From the NCBI GenBank assembly GCA_964539095.1, contig CAZIFL010000001.1, positions 62,001 through 126,000 of the forward strand: 64,000 bases of DNA, given 5' to 3'. Shown here one piece after another: positions 24,292 through 33,670 of the stretch (position 1 is the first letter of the stretch; each line of letters opens with the position of its first letter). The translations under genes and the position numbers were made by a program. The DNA is from DAIPKP01 sp964539095 (GTDB lineage: Bacteria > Synergistota > Synergistia > Synergistales > Aminiphilaceae). Below the pieces are notes generated by a model. The model was not told the origin of the DNA. It did no database searches and saw only the letters and a program-made list of their open reading frames with translations.

Positions 24292-26337
24292 GTGAAAAGA
24301 GTGAAGAAAGCTTTGAAAGCAGCAGGAAAGTGCATGGTCTGGATAGTATGCTGGATTTTGCTCATAGCCTCCGGAGCCAGTCTCTGCGGGGCGGAGGAAA
24401 TTCTTTCGGCCTATCCCGAAACGGTGGGCACTGCCCGGGAGGCTATCTGGAAAACCCTTACCTCGGGAGGTGTCAATGCCGCTACCGTGGCGGTGATGGA
24501 TCATGGAGAAATTATCTACTCCGAAGGGTTTGGAGCTGCGGATCGATGGGCTGGACGTGGGGTGGATCAAGAAACCCGTTTCAACATCGGTTCTACCAGC
24601 AAGATGTTCGTCGCTGTGGCGATTCTGCTCCTTCGGGATGAGGGAAAGCTTACCCTGGATGACCCGGTGGTGCAGCACCTTCCGGAGTTTAGCATGCGAG
24701 ATCCCCGGCACAGGGATATTACAGTACGTATGCTCTTTAACCACTCCTCGGGGCTTCCGGGCTCCACCTTCGAGTTCGAATTTGCACCCCAGGGGGATCC
24801 TCATGCCCTTCTTCTTGAGGTTTTGGAAGGGGAAGATCTCAAGCATAATCCCGGAGCTATGAGCATCTACTGCAACGACGGATTTACTCTAGCGGAGATG
24901 GTGGTGGAACGTCTTTCGGGAGAGAGTTTTCTCGATTTTCTCAAAGAACGGATTTTTGAGCCTCTGGAGATGCATCACACCGGAGCCAGCGTAGGAGAAA
25001 AGCCGGGAAAAGTAGCTTTTTTTTACGACACTCCTGAGGGGAAGAAATATCCTCTAGAAAGGGTTTCCGTTTATGGTGCAGGGGGGCTCTCCTCTACGGC
25101 GGAAGATCTCTGCCGTTTTGGAGAGAGCTTCATCTCTGAAGGTAACAAGATTCTCTCAGACCTCTCTCTCAAGGAAATTCTTGCATTGCAACCAACAGCG
25201 TTCTCCGAAGCCTTGAGGGGAGATGCCATTCTGGAGTCCTTCGGATGGGATTATGCCTTTCTTCCGGCGTACAAGGATTTGGGATACCAGGTGCTTGCCA
25301 AGAGCGGAGGAACCTTTTTCTACTCCACCAATCTTCAGGTGCTTCCTGCGGAAAGAATCGTTGTGGCGGTAAGCCTTTCGGGAAGAGCGAGCGGAGAAGC
25401 CCTTACCCGGGCGATTCTGGATGCCTTCATGCGGGAAAAAGGCCTTCCTGCTCCGGAAAAAGAACCTGTGCAGAAACCTGTGGAGCCTCGGGAGATCCCT
25501 GAAGATCTGCTCCGCTTCGGGGGAATATACACGAACGGAGAAAAGGTTTTTCGCCTGAACTTTGAACAGGAGGAGGGGCTCTTAAAAGTATACACGGTTC
25601 TCCCTGCCCCCCCGGTGGAGGAAAAAAATTCTCCCCTTTTTGTTTTTCTCCACCGGGACGGTCTCTTCCAGGATACACACGAGGGAGAGAACTATTATTT
25701 TCTCCAGAAAGAGGAAGAGCACTATTTCGTCGCAGAGAAGGTTCCTCTGTACGGTTTCGATATCCCCAAGCTGCAAAAAATCAAGATGCCGGAAAACCCC
25801 GTCTCCCTTGAGGTGGAGGTGAACGACACTCTCTGGCTTCGGCGGAACGCTCTTCCCATGACCCAGATATTGGGAGATCTCATGATGGTGCGATCCTTCA
25901 CTACTTCCGATCTCCCCGGATATGCGCACTTTTTGAACGTCCTTCGAGTGGAGACCCCAGAATTTGGGGCTATCGCGGCTACCGCCTTTCGGGATCAAAT
26001 GTCTTTGCATCTCTTTTCAAAAGATGGAATTCCCCAAGCCCGGCTGGGGATGTGTCTCTTCTCTCTCGAATCTGTGGCCCAGGAGCTTTCTCTCGGAGAA
26101 AACCGGATACGTATCAATCCCGAGGGAGAGAACGGGTGGGGCCGGCTTGCTCTGGGAGGCATCGTATCCTTTGAAAGGCCCGAAAAGGGACGGATCATGG
26201 TGTTCTCGGAGGAGGCTGGAGAGGTGGCGTGCCTCTACGATAGCCTGGTGGATGAGGGAGAACACTATTTCTCAGAGAAAAGCTTTATTTTTACCTCAGG
26301 AAATCCGGGAGAGGTCTTCGAAGTTTTTGTGCGATAG
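24292..26337 (+). CDS. Secreted beta-lactamase-family serine hydrolase
   Basis: This 681-aa protein of the beta-lactamase/class C (PBP4*-like) family has a signal peptide (~residues 1-33, MVWIVCWILLIASGASLCGA). The catalytic Ser-Lys pair is S101-TSK104 in GSTSKMF and the second motif is Y193-C-N195. The penicillin-binding-like core ends near residue 385, and a ~290-aa C-terminal region follows with beta-rich, lipocalin-like character. Members act on peptides or peptidoglycan; the substrate is unknown. The start GTG 24292 is weakly supported; GTG 24301 has GGGGTGA upstream. Confidence 0.88.
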   Translation: MKRVKKALKAAGKCMVWIVCWILLIASGASLCGAEEILSAYPETVGTAREAIWKTLTSGGVNAATVAVMDHGEIIYSEGFGAADRWAGRGVDQETRFNIGSTSKMFVAVAILLLRDEGKLTLDDPVVQHLPEFSMRDPRHRDITVRMLFNHSSGLPGSTFEFEFAPQGDPHALLLEVLEGEDLKHNPGAMSIYCNDGFTLAEMVVERLSGESFLDFLKERIFEPLEMHHTGASVGEKPGKVAFFYDTPEGKKYPLERVSVYGAGGLSSTAEDLCRFGESFISEGNKILSDLSLKEILALQPTAFSEALRGDAILESFGWDYAFLPAYKDLGYQVLAKSGGTFFYSTNLQVLPAERIVVAVSLSGRASGEALTRAILDAFMREKGLPAPEKEPVQKPVEPREIPEDLLRFGGIYTNGEKVFRLNFEQEEGLLKVYTVLPAPPVEEKNSPLFVFLHRDGLFQDTHEGENYYFLQKEEEHYFVAEKVPLYGFDIPKLQKIKMPENPVSLEVEVNDTLWLRRNALPMTQILGDLMMVRSFTTSDLPGYAHFLNVLRVETPEFGAIAATAFRDQMSLHLFSKDGIPQARLGMCLFSLESVAQELSLGENRIRINPEGENGWGRLALGGIVSFERPEKGRIMVFSEEAGEVACLYDSLVDEGEHYFSEKSFIFTSGNPGEVFEVFVR

Positions 26338-26409
26338 ATGCAAGGAAGAGGGAACCGCTGTACAATCCTTTCCAGATGAACCATGGCGGCGCAGCGAAAT
26401 GTGAGCATT

Positions 26410-26428
26410 CAGGGTCGTTTGTACCCTG
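26410..26428. promoter_or_regulatory. Operator-like palindrome ahead of the RND pump
   Basis: CAGGGT (26410-26415) and ACCCTG (26423-26428) are inverted repeats 7 bases apart, 28 bases before the adaptor TTG. This could be a repressor site or an RNA hairpin; no regulator gene is adjacent. Confidence 0.4.
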
Positions 26429-26455
26429 TATGAATAAGAAGAGGAGGAGAGAGCA

Positions 26456-27796
26456 TTGGACGTGAAAAAAGGTTTTTCTCTGAAAAAATATGGAAAATCT
26501 CTTGGGTGGATTGTTCTTGTGGCGGCAGTGGGAGGAGGGGTCGCCTTTTTCAGTGCGGAGAAGAAAAAGGAAGCTCCTGTGGTTCAGGCGGATCGAGCCT
26601 ATCTCGTAAAAACCTTCGTGCTTCTCCGGCCGGGGGATACCTTCCGAAGGGAGTATCCTGGCACGGTCCAGGCATCAAACCAGGTAGACCTCTCCTTCCG
26701 GGTCTCCGGGCCCCTGGTAGAGCTTCCTGTGACGGAGGGAAAGAGCGTCGCCAAGGGCGATCTTGTGGCGGCCATCGATTCGCGGGATTTTAATAACAGC
26801 CTCAACGAGGCCACAAGTGCCTTGGACAATGCGAAAAAACAGCTTGAGGCCATGAAAAAGGGTGCTCGTCAGGAGGATGTTGCGGTAGCTCAGGCTAACC
26901 TTGCCTCCACTCAGGCAAAGCTCTCCGAGGCTAAGGCGAACTACGAGCGGTTCAAACAGCTTTTGAGTGAAGAGGCCATCTCTGAAGCGGAGTTCGATCG
27001 CTACCGCACTACCTATAACGTGGCCCAGTCCGCTGTCTCCGCGGCCCAGCAGGATCTCAAAAAGGCCCAGACTGGGGCTCGTCCCGAAGACATCCAGGCC
27101 ATGGAAGCCCAGATTCGGGGGCTGGAGGCAAAGAGAAAGGCTGCTGCAGACGCGTTGGAGGATACCCGCCTTCTGGCTCCCTTCGATGGCACGGTGACGA
27201 ATAAGTATGTAGACAACTTTCAGGATGTGAGTGCCAAGCAATCCATCGTGCGCCTTCAAGACCTGGGAGAGCTGGAGATTCGCATCTACGTTCCCGAGCA
27301 GGACATATCACGGGCGGACTCCGCCGCAGGTGCTGTACGCGTGACGGCTAGGTTTGATGCCATACCAAATCAGGAATTTCCCCTGCACCTTAAAGAGTGG
27401 GGCACCCAGCCGGATAACCGTACCCAGACCTACCCCGTTACCTTTACCATGCCCCACACGGCTCAGGTAGGTTCTATCCTTCCGGGGATGGCGGCCTCTG
27501 TGGAGGTTCGGGCGGTGATGGGAACCCCTGTGGGAGGAGGCTCCTTCATGGTTCCCGTGGAGGCGGTGGTGACAGATCCCGAGAATCCCATCCAGGGCAT
27601 TGTATGGGTGGTGGATGAGAAAAGCATGACCGTTCACTCTCGGAAGGTCTCTCTTGGAGCCTATAGCGATGGTGAAGTGGTGGTGGCGGGTCTTTTCGAC
27701 GGAGGTGAAAGGATCGTTGCTGCGGGAGGCGATATTCTGCACGAGGGAGACAAGGTGCGCCTCTTCCAGTCTCGAGAGAGTGGGAGTGATCAATAA
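26456..27796 (+). CDS. RND efflux periplasmic adaptor (membrane fusion protein)
   Basis: The 446-aa adaptor couples an RND pump to an outer-membrane channel. It has an N-terminal membrane anchor (LGWIVLVAAVGGGVAFFS), biotinyl-lipoyl halves (SGPLVELPVTEGKSVAKGDLV and the later RLLAPFDGTV), an alpha-helical hairpin with repeated alanine/glutamine-rich coils (residues ~120-230) and a beta-barrel. TTG 26456 follows GGAGGAGAGAG. It overlaps the RND permease by one base. No TolC-like gene is in the window. Confidence 0.93.
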   Translation: MDVKKGFSLKKYGKSLGWIVLVAAVGGGVAFFSAEKKKEAPVVQADRAYLVKTFVLLRPGDTFRREYPGTVQASNQVDLSFRVSGPLVELPVTEGKSVAKGDLVAAIDSRDFNNSLNEATSALDNAKKQLEAMKKGARQEDVAVAQANLASTQAKLSEAKANYERFKQLLSEEAISEAEFDRYRTTYNVAQSAVSAAQQDLKKAQTGARPEDIQAMEAQIRGLEAKRKAAADALEDTRLLAPFDGTVTNKYVDNFQDVSAKQSIVRLQDLGELEIRIYVPEQDISRADSAAGAVRVTARFDAIPNQEFPLHLKEWGTQPDNRTQTYPVTFTMPHTAQVGSILPGMAASVEVRAVMGTPVGGGSFMVPVEAVVTDPENPIQGIVWVVDEKSMTVHSRKVSLGAYSDGEVVVAGLFDGGERIVAAGGDILHEGDKVRLFQSRESGSDQ

Positions 27797-30700
27797 TGGG
27801 TCTGGCGAAATTCTGTTTACGGAATCGCCTCACCACACTCTTTATAACCTTTCTTCTGGTGCTGGGGGGAATCTTTTGCTTTACCCGTCTGGGGATGCTG
27901 GAGGATCCGGAGTTTACCATCAAAACAGCAGTAATCTACACCCCCTATCCGGGGGCTACGCCGGAACAGGTGCTTCAGGAAGTTACCAACAAAGTGGAGG
28001 ATGCGGTGCAGCAGATGGGAGAGATCAAGCATATCCGCTCTCTTTCACGCTTTGGCGGCTCAACGATCTACGTAGATATCCAGGACAAATACTTGAAAGG
28101 CCAGCTTCCCGAGGTATGGACCAATCTGCGGCATAAAGTGGGGGATATGCAGTACCAGCTCCCCCCAGGAGCAGGGCCTTCCGTGGTGAATGACGACTAC
28201 GGCGATGTCTACGGCATGTACTACGCTCTGGTGGGGCCCGGCTACAGCTACCTAGAGCTTCGGGATGTGGCGGAAAATCTCAAGAAAGAGCTTGTTTTGG
28301 TGGATCAGGTCGCCAAGGTGATCTACAGCGGCAACCAGCAGGAGGCGATCTTCGTCGAAATTTCCCGAAGCCGTCTCGAACGTTTGGGAGCCACCATGCA
28401 GACCATTTTAGGATTGCTCCAGCAGCAGAATCTGGTCACCCCCACAGGGAACGTTCATGTGGGCTCTGAGTATCTGCGTATTGACCCTACAGGAAGTTTT
28501 GAATCTATCGAGGCCATTGGGGATCTTCTCGTTTCCGGGGAGGACGGAAGCCTGGTGCGCCTCGGAGATGTGGCGAAGATCTACCATGGTTACGTCACCC
28601 CTGCCAAACAGTACGATCGGTTTAACGGAGAACCTGCGGTGACCCTCGGGATCTCCACCGTTGCGGGGGGTAACGTGGTTACCATGGGTGAGGCGGTAGA
28701 GAAACGCCTGAAGGAGCTTCAGGATCGTATCCCCCTGGGAATGGAGCTTCGCCCCATCGAAATGCAGTCCCAAGAAGTGGTGGAGGCGGTACAGGGATTT
28801 GTAATCAATCTTCTGGAATCAGTGGTTATCGTTATCGGACTGCTTCTCATCTTCATGGGGCCCACGGTGGGGATGATCATCGGTGGGGTACTCCTTATCA
28901 CCATTCTAACAACTTTTATCTTCATGTTCTTTATGGAGATCAGTCTGCAACAGATATCTCTTTCCGCCCTTATCATCGCTTTGGGAATGCTTGTGGATAA
29001 TGCCATCGTGGTGGCAGAGGGTGTGCTGGTAGGGGTGGAGCAGGGCCAGGACAAAGAAGAGGCCGCCCTCCGGGTGGTAAAGGATACCAAGATGGCCCTT
29101 CTCGGAGCTACCACCATCGCCATCCTTGCCTTCTCCTCCATCGCCTTCTCCAACGACAGCTCCGGGGAATATCTGCGAAGCCTCTTTCAGGTGGTAGCTC
29201 TCTCTCTTGGAGCGAGCTGGGTGCTCGCCATCACGATAACCCCGCTCTTCTGTGTCATGTTTATCCGTCCCCCTAAGGAGGGGGAGACCAAAGATCCCTA
29301 CGGATCAAAATTTTTCAAGCTCTTTCAGGGACTTCTGGAAACGCTTATTCGCTTCCGTTATGCCTTTATGCTCTCGCTGGTGGGGTTGCTCGTGCTCTCG
29401 GTCTTCTCCTTCCAGTTTGTGGAAAAGATCTTCTTTCCTCCCTCCACACGAGCGGAATGTACCATTGATTTTTGGATGCCCGAGGGGACCCATATCGATG
29501 ATACCCTTGCCCAAATGCAGGTGGTGGAGAAGTGGCTGGAGTCTCAGGAGGAAGTTGATTCCTACAGTACCTTTGCGGGAGGGGGAGCCCTTCGCTTTAC
29601 CCTTACGTATAGCCCGGCAGATTCCAACAGCTCCTACGGGCAGTTTATCGTATCCCTCAGAGATGCTAAAGATCTGGATGCCTTTATCCCCAAGGCCCTG
29701 CGGGAAGTAGAAAATCTCGTCCCTCAGGCGCGCCCCATTCAGGTAAAGCGCTTTTCCAAGGGCTCCGGCTCAGCACCTCAGATCGAAGCTCGTCTGAGTG
29801 GTCCCCGGGAGAGTGTCCTCCGAGGCCTTGCCAATGAGGTTCGAAAAATCATGCTTGCCAATCCTCACACTATGGGGGTTACCGACGACTGGCGTATGAA
29901 GGTAAAAGTAATACGTCCTATCATTGCAGAGAATCAGGCCAAGCGAGCAGGATTGACCCGGCCTCAGATCAACCAGGCGGTACAGATGGCTTATGATGGT
30001 TACACTGCGGGGCTCTTCCGGGATGATGACCAGATGCTTCCCATCAAGATCCGGCTTCCTGAGGAGGAACGGGGGAAGGTGGAGAATGTGCTGGCTACCC
30101 AGATCTGGAGCCCCAACCTTCAGCGGTTTATTCCCCTGGGGCAGGTGGTGCGGAGTCTGGAGACTACCTTTGAAAATGCCTCTCTCCGCAGGCGGGATCG
30201 GATGCTTACCCTCACTGTTCAGTGCGATCCCACAGAAGGGTACAATACCCAGCAGCTCTTCAGTGAGCTGGCTCCCCTGATTGAGGCTCTGGAGCTTCCC
30301 CCTGAATATCTTTTAGAGTGGGGGGGAGATCATGAGAGTTCTCAGGATGCCCAAGCGGCGGTGATGAAATTTGTCCCCCTGAGCTTCCTGCTTATGGTGG
30401 TGCTGTTGGTGATGCTCTTCAACTCCTTCCGACAGCCGGTTATGCTCATGCTCACCCTGACCCTCTCCATCATCGGAGTAACGTCAGGACTTCTCCTTTT
30501 ACGACAGCCCTTCAGCTTTGTAGCTCTTCTGGGTCTCCTCAGCCTGGCGGGGATGCTCCTGAAAAACGGTATTGTGCTTCTGGATCAGGTGAACCTTGAA
30601 ATCCGGGAGGGGAAACTGCCTTACGAAGCGGTGATACACGCCACCATAACCCGTATCCGACCGGTAATGATGGCCGCTATGACCACTGTACTTGGCGTAG

Positions 30701-30852
30701 CTCCTCTGATCTTCGACGACTTCTTTGGCCCTCTGGCGGTGACTATCATGTTCGGTCTTACCTTTGCTACCCTTCTTACCCTTCTGGTGGTTCCCGTGCT
30801 CTACTGCATTTTCTTTAATCTTCGCAAAGAGGATCTTCTCTCCTCAAAATAG
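27796..30852 (+). CDS. RND efflux permease (AcrB/HAE1 superfamily)
   Basis: This 1018-aa inner-membrane proton-driven pump has the expected twelve-helix, two-loop architecture: TM1 at ~12-32, a large periplasmic loop, the TM4 proton-relay motif GMLVDNAIVVAEGV, TM6 and a duplicated second half ending with GLLSLAGMLLKNGIVLLD and a final LVVPVLYCIFF helix. The second residue of the usual DD pair in TM4 is Asn (LVDNAIV), as in many HAE1-like pumps. The substrate is unknown. It overlaps the adaptor stop. Confidence 0.95.
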   Translation: MGLAKFCLRNRLTTLFITFLLVLGGIFCFTRLGMLEDPEFTIKTAVIYTPYPGATPEQVLQEVTNKVEDAVQQMGEIKHIRSLSRFGGSTIYVDIQDKYLKGQLPEVWTNLRHKVGDMQYQLPPGAGPSVVNDDYGDVYGMYYALVGPGYSYLELRDVAENLKKELVLVDQVAKVIYSGNQQEAIFVEISRSRLERLGATMQTILGLLQQQNLVTPTGNVHVGSEYLRIDPTGSFESIEAIGDLLVSGEDGSLVRLGDVAKIYHGYVTPAKQYDRFNGEPAVTLGISTVAGGNVVTMGEAVEKRLKELQDRIPLGMELRPIEMQSQEVVEAVQGFVINLLESVVIVIGLLLIFMGPTVGMIIGGVLLITILTTFIFMFFMEISLQQISLSALIIALGMLVDNAIVVAEGVLVGVEQGQDKEEAALRVVKDTKMALLGATTIAILAFSSIAFSNDSSGEYLRSLFQVVALSLGASWVLAITITPLFCVMFIRPPKEGETKDPYGSKFFKLFQGLLETLIRFRYAFMLSLVGLLVLSVFSFQFVEKIFFPPSTRAECTIDFWMPEGTHIDDTLAQMQVVEKWLESQEEVDSYSTFAGGGALRFTLTYSPADSNSSYGQFIVSLRDAKDLDAFIPKALREVENLVPQARPIQVKRFSKGSGSAPQIEARLSGPRESVLRGLANEVRKIMLANPHTMGVTDDWRMKVKVIRPIIAENQAKRAGLTRPQINQAVQMAYDGYTAGLFRDDDQMLPIKIRLPEEERGKVENVLATQIWSPNLQRFIPLGQVVRSLETTFENASLRRRDRMLTLTVQCDPTEGYNTQQLFSELAPLIEALELPPEYLLEWGGDHESSQDAQAAVMKFVPLSFLLMVVLLVMLFNSFRQPVMLMLTLTLSIIGVTSGLLLLRQPFSFVALLGLLSLAGMLLKNGIVLLDQVNLEIREGKLPYEAVIHATITRIRPVMMAAMTTVLGVAPLIFDDFFGPLAVTIMFGLTFATLLTLLVVPVLYCIFFNLRKEDLLSSK

Positions 30853-30902
30853 TAACGTTACAAGGTTTTTTTGGGATAGATGCTCGCGTTCCACAAGGGC
30901 AA

Positions 30903-30944
30903 CACGAAGGGGTTTTGGGAAAATCCAAAGCCCCTTCGTGATTT
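30903..30944. terminator. Terminator between the RND gene and the GntR gene
   Basis: The 16-bp stem CACGAAGGGGTTTTGG (30903-30918) pairs with CCAAAGCCCCTTCGTG (30925-30940) with one wobble and a GAAAAT loop. ATTTT follows on the plus strand. It separates two convergent genes. Confidence 0.8.
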
Positions 30945-30954
30945 TCCCGGAAGA

Positions 30955-31704
30955 TCAGAGCTGTTTTTTCTGACCCGTTCTCTCAGGGAAGTTCTCTTCT
31001 TGATGGAGAAAGTAATACTTCCGGATAAAGCGTTCCTGAACCTTGAACGACCAGTGCACGTCCCGGATGTAGTCCGCCGCCGTCCAGAGGTCTCCCTGTC
31101 GGAGGCGGTGGATGATATCCTCATGCTCTCCTGTGGATCGTATTTCCCACTCCTTCACGAAACCCTTTATCCGGGGGAAATCGTAGAGCCTCTGCTTGAG
31201 GATCTGTACCGTATGAACCAGCTCCTGATTAGAGGAGAGCTTCAAGTATACATCGTGAAAAGCAAGATTTTTCTCATAGAAAAGAGGAAAATCGTCCTTT
31301 TCCAGAGCCTGTTGCATCTCCTGGTTTAGCTGATCCATATGGTCGATGTCCTTGGGAGTGATGAGCCCTCCTATGCTGTGAATGGTCTGAGCTTCCAGGG
31401 CGCCGATAATTTCGTAGATGTCCCGGATCTTTTCCAGAGAGAGAAGGTTTACCATAACTCCCTTGCGGGGAAAGAAGGTGACAAATCCCTCTGCCTCCAG
31501 GTGAAGCAGGGCATCCCGAAGAGGGGTTTTGCTCATTCCCAAGTCTCGGCTTAACTCATTGAGGTTGAGAAAGGAGCCGGGTTTGATCTTTCCCGAATTC
31601 ATTTCATGGCGAAGGAAATCGTAGATATATTCGCGCAGGGATTTCACTTCTGGAATAGGGCTTATGGGCATGGAGGTTTGATACCGCCTTTCCGTGATTT
31701 CCAT
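30955..31704 (-). CDS. GntR/FadR-family transcription regulator
   Basis: The 249-aa protein has an N-terminal winged helix-turn-helix (SLREYIYDFLRHEM and MSKTPLRDALLHLEAEGFV, residues ~20-90) and an FCD ligand-binding domain (residues ~95-225, with NLAFHDVYLKLSSNQEL). FCD regulators usually sense small carboxylates. Alternative start: Met at 31671 (MPISPIPEV) with GGAAAGGCGG upstream. It is divergent from the ProRS-like gene with a 222-base gap. A 9-bp direct repeat GAAGAGACG (31721-31729 and 31737-31745) lies just ahead of the start and might be its operator. Confidence 0.92.
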   Translation of the reverse strand: MEITERRYQTSMPISPIPEVKSLREYIYDFLRHEMNSGKIKPGSFLNLNELSRDLGMSKTPLRDALLHLEAEGFVTFFPRKGVMVNLLSLEKIRDIYEIIGALEAQTIHSIGGLITPKDIDHMDQLNQEMQQALEKDDFPLFYEKNLAFHDVYLKLSSNQELVHTVQILKQRLYDFPRIKGFVKEWEIRSTGEHEDIIHRLRQGDLWTAADYIRDVHWSFKVQERFIRKYYFLHQEENFPERTGQKKQL

Positions 31705-31720
31705 AAAGAGATCTTCTGGA

Positions 31721-31745
31721 GAAGAGACGTTTTGAAGAAGAGACG
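31721..31745. repeat. 9-bp direct repeat upstream of the GntR gene
   Basis: GAAGAGACG occurs twice at a 16-bp period in the divergent promoter region, a plausible tandem binding site. Confidence 0.35.
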
Positions 31746-31926
31746 CTTCATATCATACAATACTTTCGAACTTCTGGGGATGAAAAAAATCTTATGCCAA
31801 ATCTTTATCTTTTGCACAAACAGAATGAGAAGGATAGAGATGAGGAAAATCCTTTCTTCTGTTACACTGCGTAGGGGTTCGGAAGCTGTCTGTAAAAAGT
31901 CTGCCCAGAGGCAAGGAGGAAAGATC

Positions 31927-33540
31927 ATGTACATGTCTTCGCTTTTTGTACCCACAAACAAAAGTGGTCCCGCCAAGGTGAAGGATACGGGACTTGTAAA
32001 TATCGTAAAAGGTGGATATGCCCTCTACGATAATCATGGAGATACGTTGCAGCTGCTTCCTCTTGGAGTGGGACTTCGAGAAAACCTTCTGCATGTGCTG
32101 CAAGAAACCTTTTCTGCCCGGGGAGTTCAGCAGATTCGTACAGATATCCCCGAAGAGGGGGCTCTGGCGGTTGCCTCAAGAACGCTTAAAACGGAGGATC
32201 AGCTCCCCTTTCTTTTTATGGAAGAGGGAGGTAAAACACTCCATCTTTCGGGAATTCTCTCGGATATAGATTCTCTGTCGGTTTGGATGGAGGACTTCTA
32301 TGCCCGCCTGCACGGGACTCTTGCTGGTCTGGATGTGCTTACGGCGGTGATTGAAGAGGCGGTATACGTCGAGGGAGTCTGGGAAGAGCGAGTGTCGCTC
32401 TACGCTCCTGCGGAATCTCATGCCTGGAAGGGTTGTGAAGGATTTATCTGCGCCGAGTGCTGCCAGGCGGCTCATCCCCACGCCCTTATTCTGGAGGATT
32501 TTTCTGAGGAAGAACGGGGAAATCCTCAGCCTCTCACCGAGGTTCACACCCCTGGAGCGGATACCATTGAAGAGCTTTGCCGGCAGCTGAAGCTCCAGCC
32601 GGAAGAGACCCTCAAAACGATGTTTTTTGCCACCGAAGGAGAGGAGAGCCCCCGGGTGGTGGTAGCTCTCATGCGCGGAGATCGGAAAATTAGCACTCTC
32701 AAGCTCGCCAAATATCTTAACATCTCCTCGGTACGTCTCGCCACTTCCGAAGAACTCCACAAGGCTATGGGGATTCTCGGGGGGTATCTAGGGCCTCAGG
32801 GGGTTCCGGAAAAGGTCATGATGGTGGCCGATCACAGCGTTGAGGGGCTTGTAAACGTGGCGGTAGGGGCGAACAAACCTGACTATCACTGTACAGGAGC
32901 CTGCTGGGGACGGGATTTCAGCACTTCTCACGTGACGGATCTTCTGCAGCTTGAAGAGGGTTCTTCCTGCCCCTTCTGCGGAGAGCCCATGATACGCCAG
33001 AACTGGCGGCGGATAGCCTCTTTTGGTCCTGCCCCCGCACTTCGGAGCCGTTACTCCAGCCTGGACTACCGGGATAAGGAGCACAAGAAACACGAACCCA
33101 AGTTCTTTAACGGCCAGGTGGATATCGAACAGATTCTTCTCGTCCTCTTCGAAAACAAAGAACCTCTCCATCTTTCTCTGGCGCCTTTTGTCGGCTACCT
33201 CTACGTCACGGAAGACGTGGAAGGGGAGGAAGAACTGATGGAAGAGGCGGGAGATTTTCAGGAGAAGATAGCAGAAATTCTCGACCTGGAAGATATCCCC
33301 GTTCTTGTGGATGACTGCACGGAAAAAGCTAAAAACAGAGAGTTCAACGCTTCGGTGCTTCGTTTCCCCTGGATTCTTCAGATAACCAAAGAGGGGCTTG
33401 CTCTTGGAAAGGTTACTCTTTTGAATACCGAAGATGAAGAACTTCTTCTTGATCCCGAGGATCTTGTGCCCTATTACGACTCCTTTGTCATGGATGCCTT
33501 CGATGCAGGAGATGATGACGACGAGGAATACGAGGAGTAA
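31927..33540 (+). CDS. Prolyl-tRNA-synthetase-like protein lacking synthetase motifs, with intact editing domain
   Basis: This 537-aa protein keeps the domain order of bacterial ProRS: an N-terminal MYMSSLFVPT segment, a central insertion (INS) editing domain (residues ~203-345, with TPGADTIEEL, VVALMRGDRKIS, VGANKPDYH and WGRDF), and an anticodon-domain-like C-terminus (LSLAPF at ~416 and FPWILQITKEGLALGKV near 480-496). Class II motif 2 (FRDE-type) and motif 3 (GxGxxR) cannot be found; the segments around ~90-200 and 360-415 are divergent. It therefore probably does not charge tRNA and may be a trans-editing factor or regulator (inference). ATG 31927 follows AAGGAGGAAAG. It has an acidic tail. 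Confidence 0.85.
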   Translation: MYMSSLFVPTNKSGPAKVKDTGLVNIVKGGYALYDNHGDTLQLLPLGVGLRENLLHVLQETFSARGVQQIRTDIPEEGALAVASRTLKTEDQLPFLFMEEGGKTLHLSGILSDIDSLSVWMEDFYARLHGTLAGLDVLTAVIEEAVYVEGVWEERVSLYAPAESHAWKGCEGFICAECCQAAHPHALILEDFSEEERGNPQPLTEVHTPGADTIEELCRQLKLQPEETLKTMFFATEGEESPRVVVALMRGDRKISTLKLAKYLNISSVRLATSEELHKAMGILGGYLGPQGVPEKVMMVADHSVEGLVNVAVGANKPDYHCTGACWGRDFSTSHVTDLLQLEEGSSCPFCGEPMIRQNWRRIASFGPAPALRSRYSSLDYRDKEHKKHEPKFFNGQVDIEQILLVLFENKEPLHLSLAPFVGYLYVTEDVEGEEELMEEAGDFQEKIAEILDLEDIPVLVDDCTEKAKNREFNASVLRFPWILQITKEGLALGKVTLLNTEDEELLLDPEDLVPYYDSFVMDAFDAGDDDDEEYEE

Positions 33541-33601
33541 GATCCTCTTTGGCCCCTTTGTCCTCCCCGGAAAAACGGTTGTAGCTTTTTGTTCATAAGA
33601 A

Positions 33602-33651
33602 AATCCCCCCGGAGAGAGCCTCTTCTCGTGGAGCACTCCTTCGGGGGGATT
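33602..33651 (-). terminator. Terminator of the minus-strand dehydrogenase gene
   Basis: AATCCCCCCG (33602-33611) pairs with CGGGGGGATT (33642-33651), with an imperfect inner stem. On the minus strand ATTTTCTTA follows, giving a T-rich tail. Confidence 0.65.
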
Positions 33652-33670
33652 GTGTACGTTCTACCTGCTG

